Positions 5,750 through 5,795 of a DNA stretch of 5,795 nt are shown piece after piece. The notes below the pieces were generated by a model. That model saw nothing but the letters and a program-made list of their open reading frames with translations, ran no database searches and was not told the DNA's origin. Origin of the DNA: DASVWH01 sp036389715 (GTDB lineage: Bacteria > Acidobacteriota > Blastocatellia > Pyrinomonadales > Pyrinomonadaceae); the NCBI GenBank assembly GCA_036389715.1, contig DASVWH010000225.1:1-5795 (forward strand), written 5' to 3'. The translations under genes were made by a program, and so were the position numbers. Position 1 is the first letter of the stretch. Every line of letters begins with the position of its first letter.

Positions 5750-5795
5750 GTCTAACAACTCATTCAACGCGAGCGGAAATAGCGCGGCTTTCATT
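5750..5795 (+). other. Candidate integron attC site, 5' half, cut by the window edge
   Basis: GTCTAAC at 5750-5756 matches the attC R'' consensus RYYYAAC exactly and is the reverse complement of GTTAGAC at 5658. The next bases, AACTCATTCAA, closely resemble the start of attC sites of the aadA type as I remember them. The later CGCGGCTT (5783-5790 region) resembles the L' side of such sites. CGCG at 5768-5771 and 5784-5787 could form the inner stem. The expected 3' end, about AAGCGTTAGAC, would lie just beyond the window. Confidence 0.5.

Noticed and set aside
5731..5795. Frame from ATG 5731 open to the right edge
   Set aside because: It reads straight through the attC-like core and has only 21 codons in the window; it cannot be judged without more sequence.
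4908..5795. Integron integrase, tRNA or CRISPR array in the right-hand gap
   Set aside because: No frame long enough for a tyrosine recombinase, no tRNA T-loop and acceptor pairing, and the 20-base-period repeats are only six to eight bases long with no unique spacers of CRISPR size.

Overview
The window reads as a chromosomal segment of a GC-rich Gram-negative bacterium, most likely an Acidobacteriota member. Three things point there: an Oar-like TonB-dependent receptor with an N-terminal carboxypeptidase-regulatory-like domain, a BlaI-type repressor paired with a minimal M56 membrane protease, and the overall gene style. This assignment is inferred from gene content, not from a marker gene.

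Layout, left to right. Positions 1-1264 (minus strand) hold the first 421 codons of the outer-membrane receptor, which runs off the left edge. A divergent regulatory gap of about 290 bases follows, with a good sigma-70-like promoter for the next operon. Next comes a plus-strand pair, blaI-like regulator (1554-1985) and M56 metalloprotease (1985-2983), overlapping by one base. A 244-base gap carries a weak terminator-like hairpin, a possible promoter and a leader hairpin. A second plus-strand operon then holds a formaldehyde dehydrogenase-like zinc dehydrogenase (3228-4382) and, 12 bases later, a 170-residue protein of unknown function with a C-terminal membrane anchor (4395-4907). The last 888 bases have no convincing gene.

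How the genes work together. BlaI and the M56 protease form a repressor/protease switch, but the protease has no visible ligand sensor, so its input is unknown. The dehydrogenase and the anchored protein are almost certainly co-transcribed and may work together at the membrane.

The gene-free right end is the most unusual part. Base composition falls from about 60% G+C to about 45% G+C (hand count, 5341-5795). It contains three TTAGA(C/T) repeats at an exact 20-base period, a GCCTAA/TTAGGC dyad, an integron-type core site GTTAGAC, and at the very edge GTCTAACAACTCATTCAA, which looks like the 5' half of an integron attC site. No integrase gene is in the window. The cautious reading is that the window stops at the border of an integron cassette array or an integrase-less attC cluster. 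A separate long imperfect inverted repeat lies at 4989-5062.
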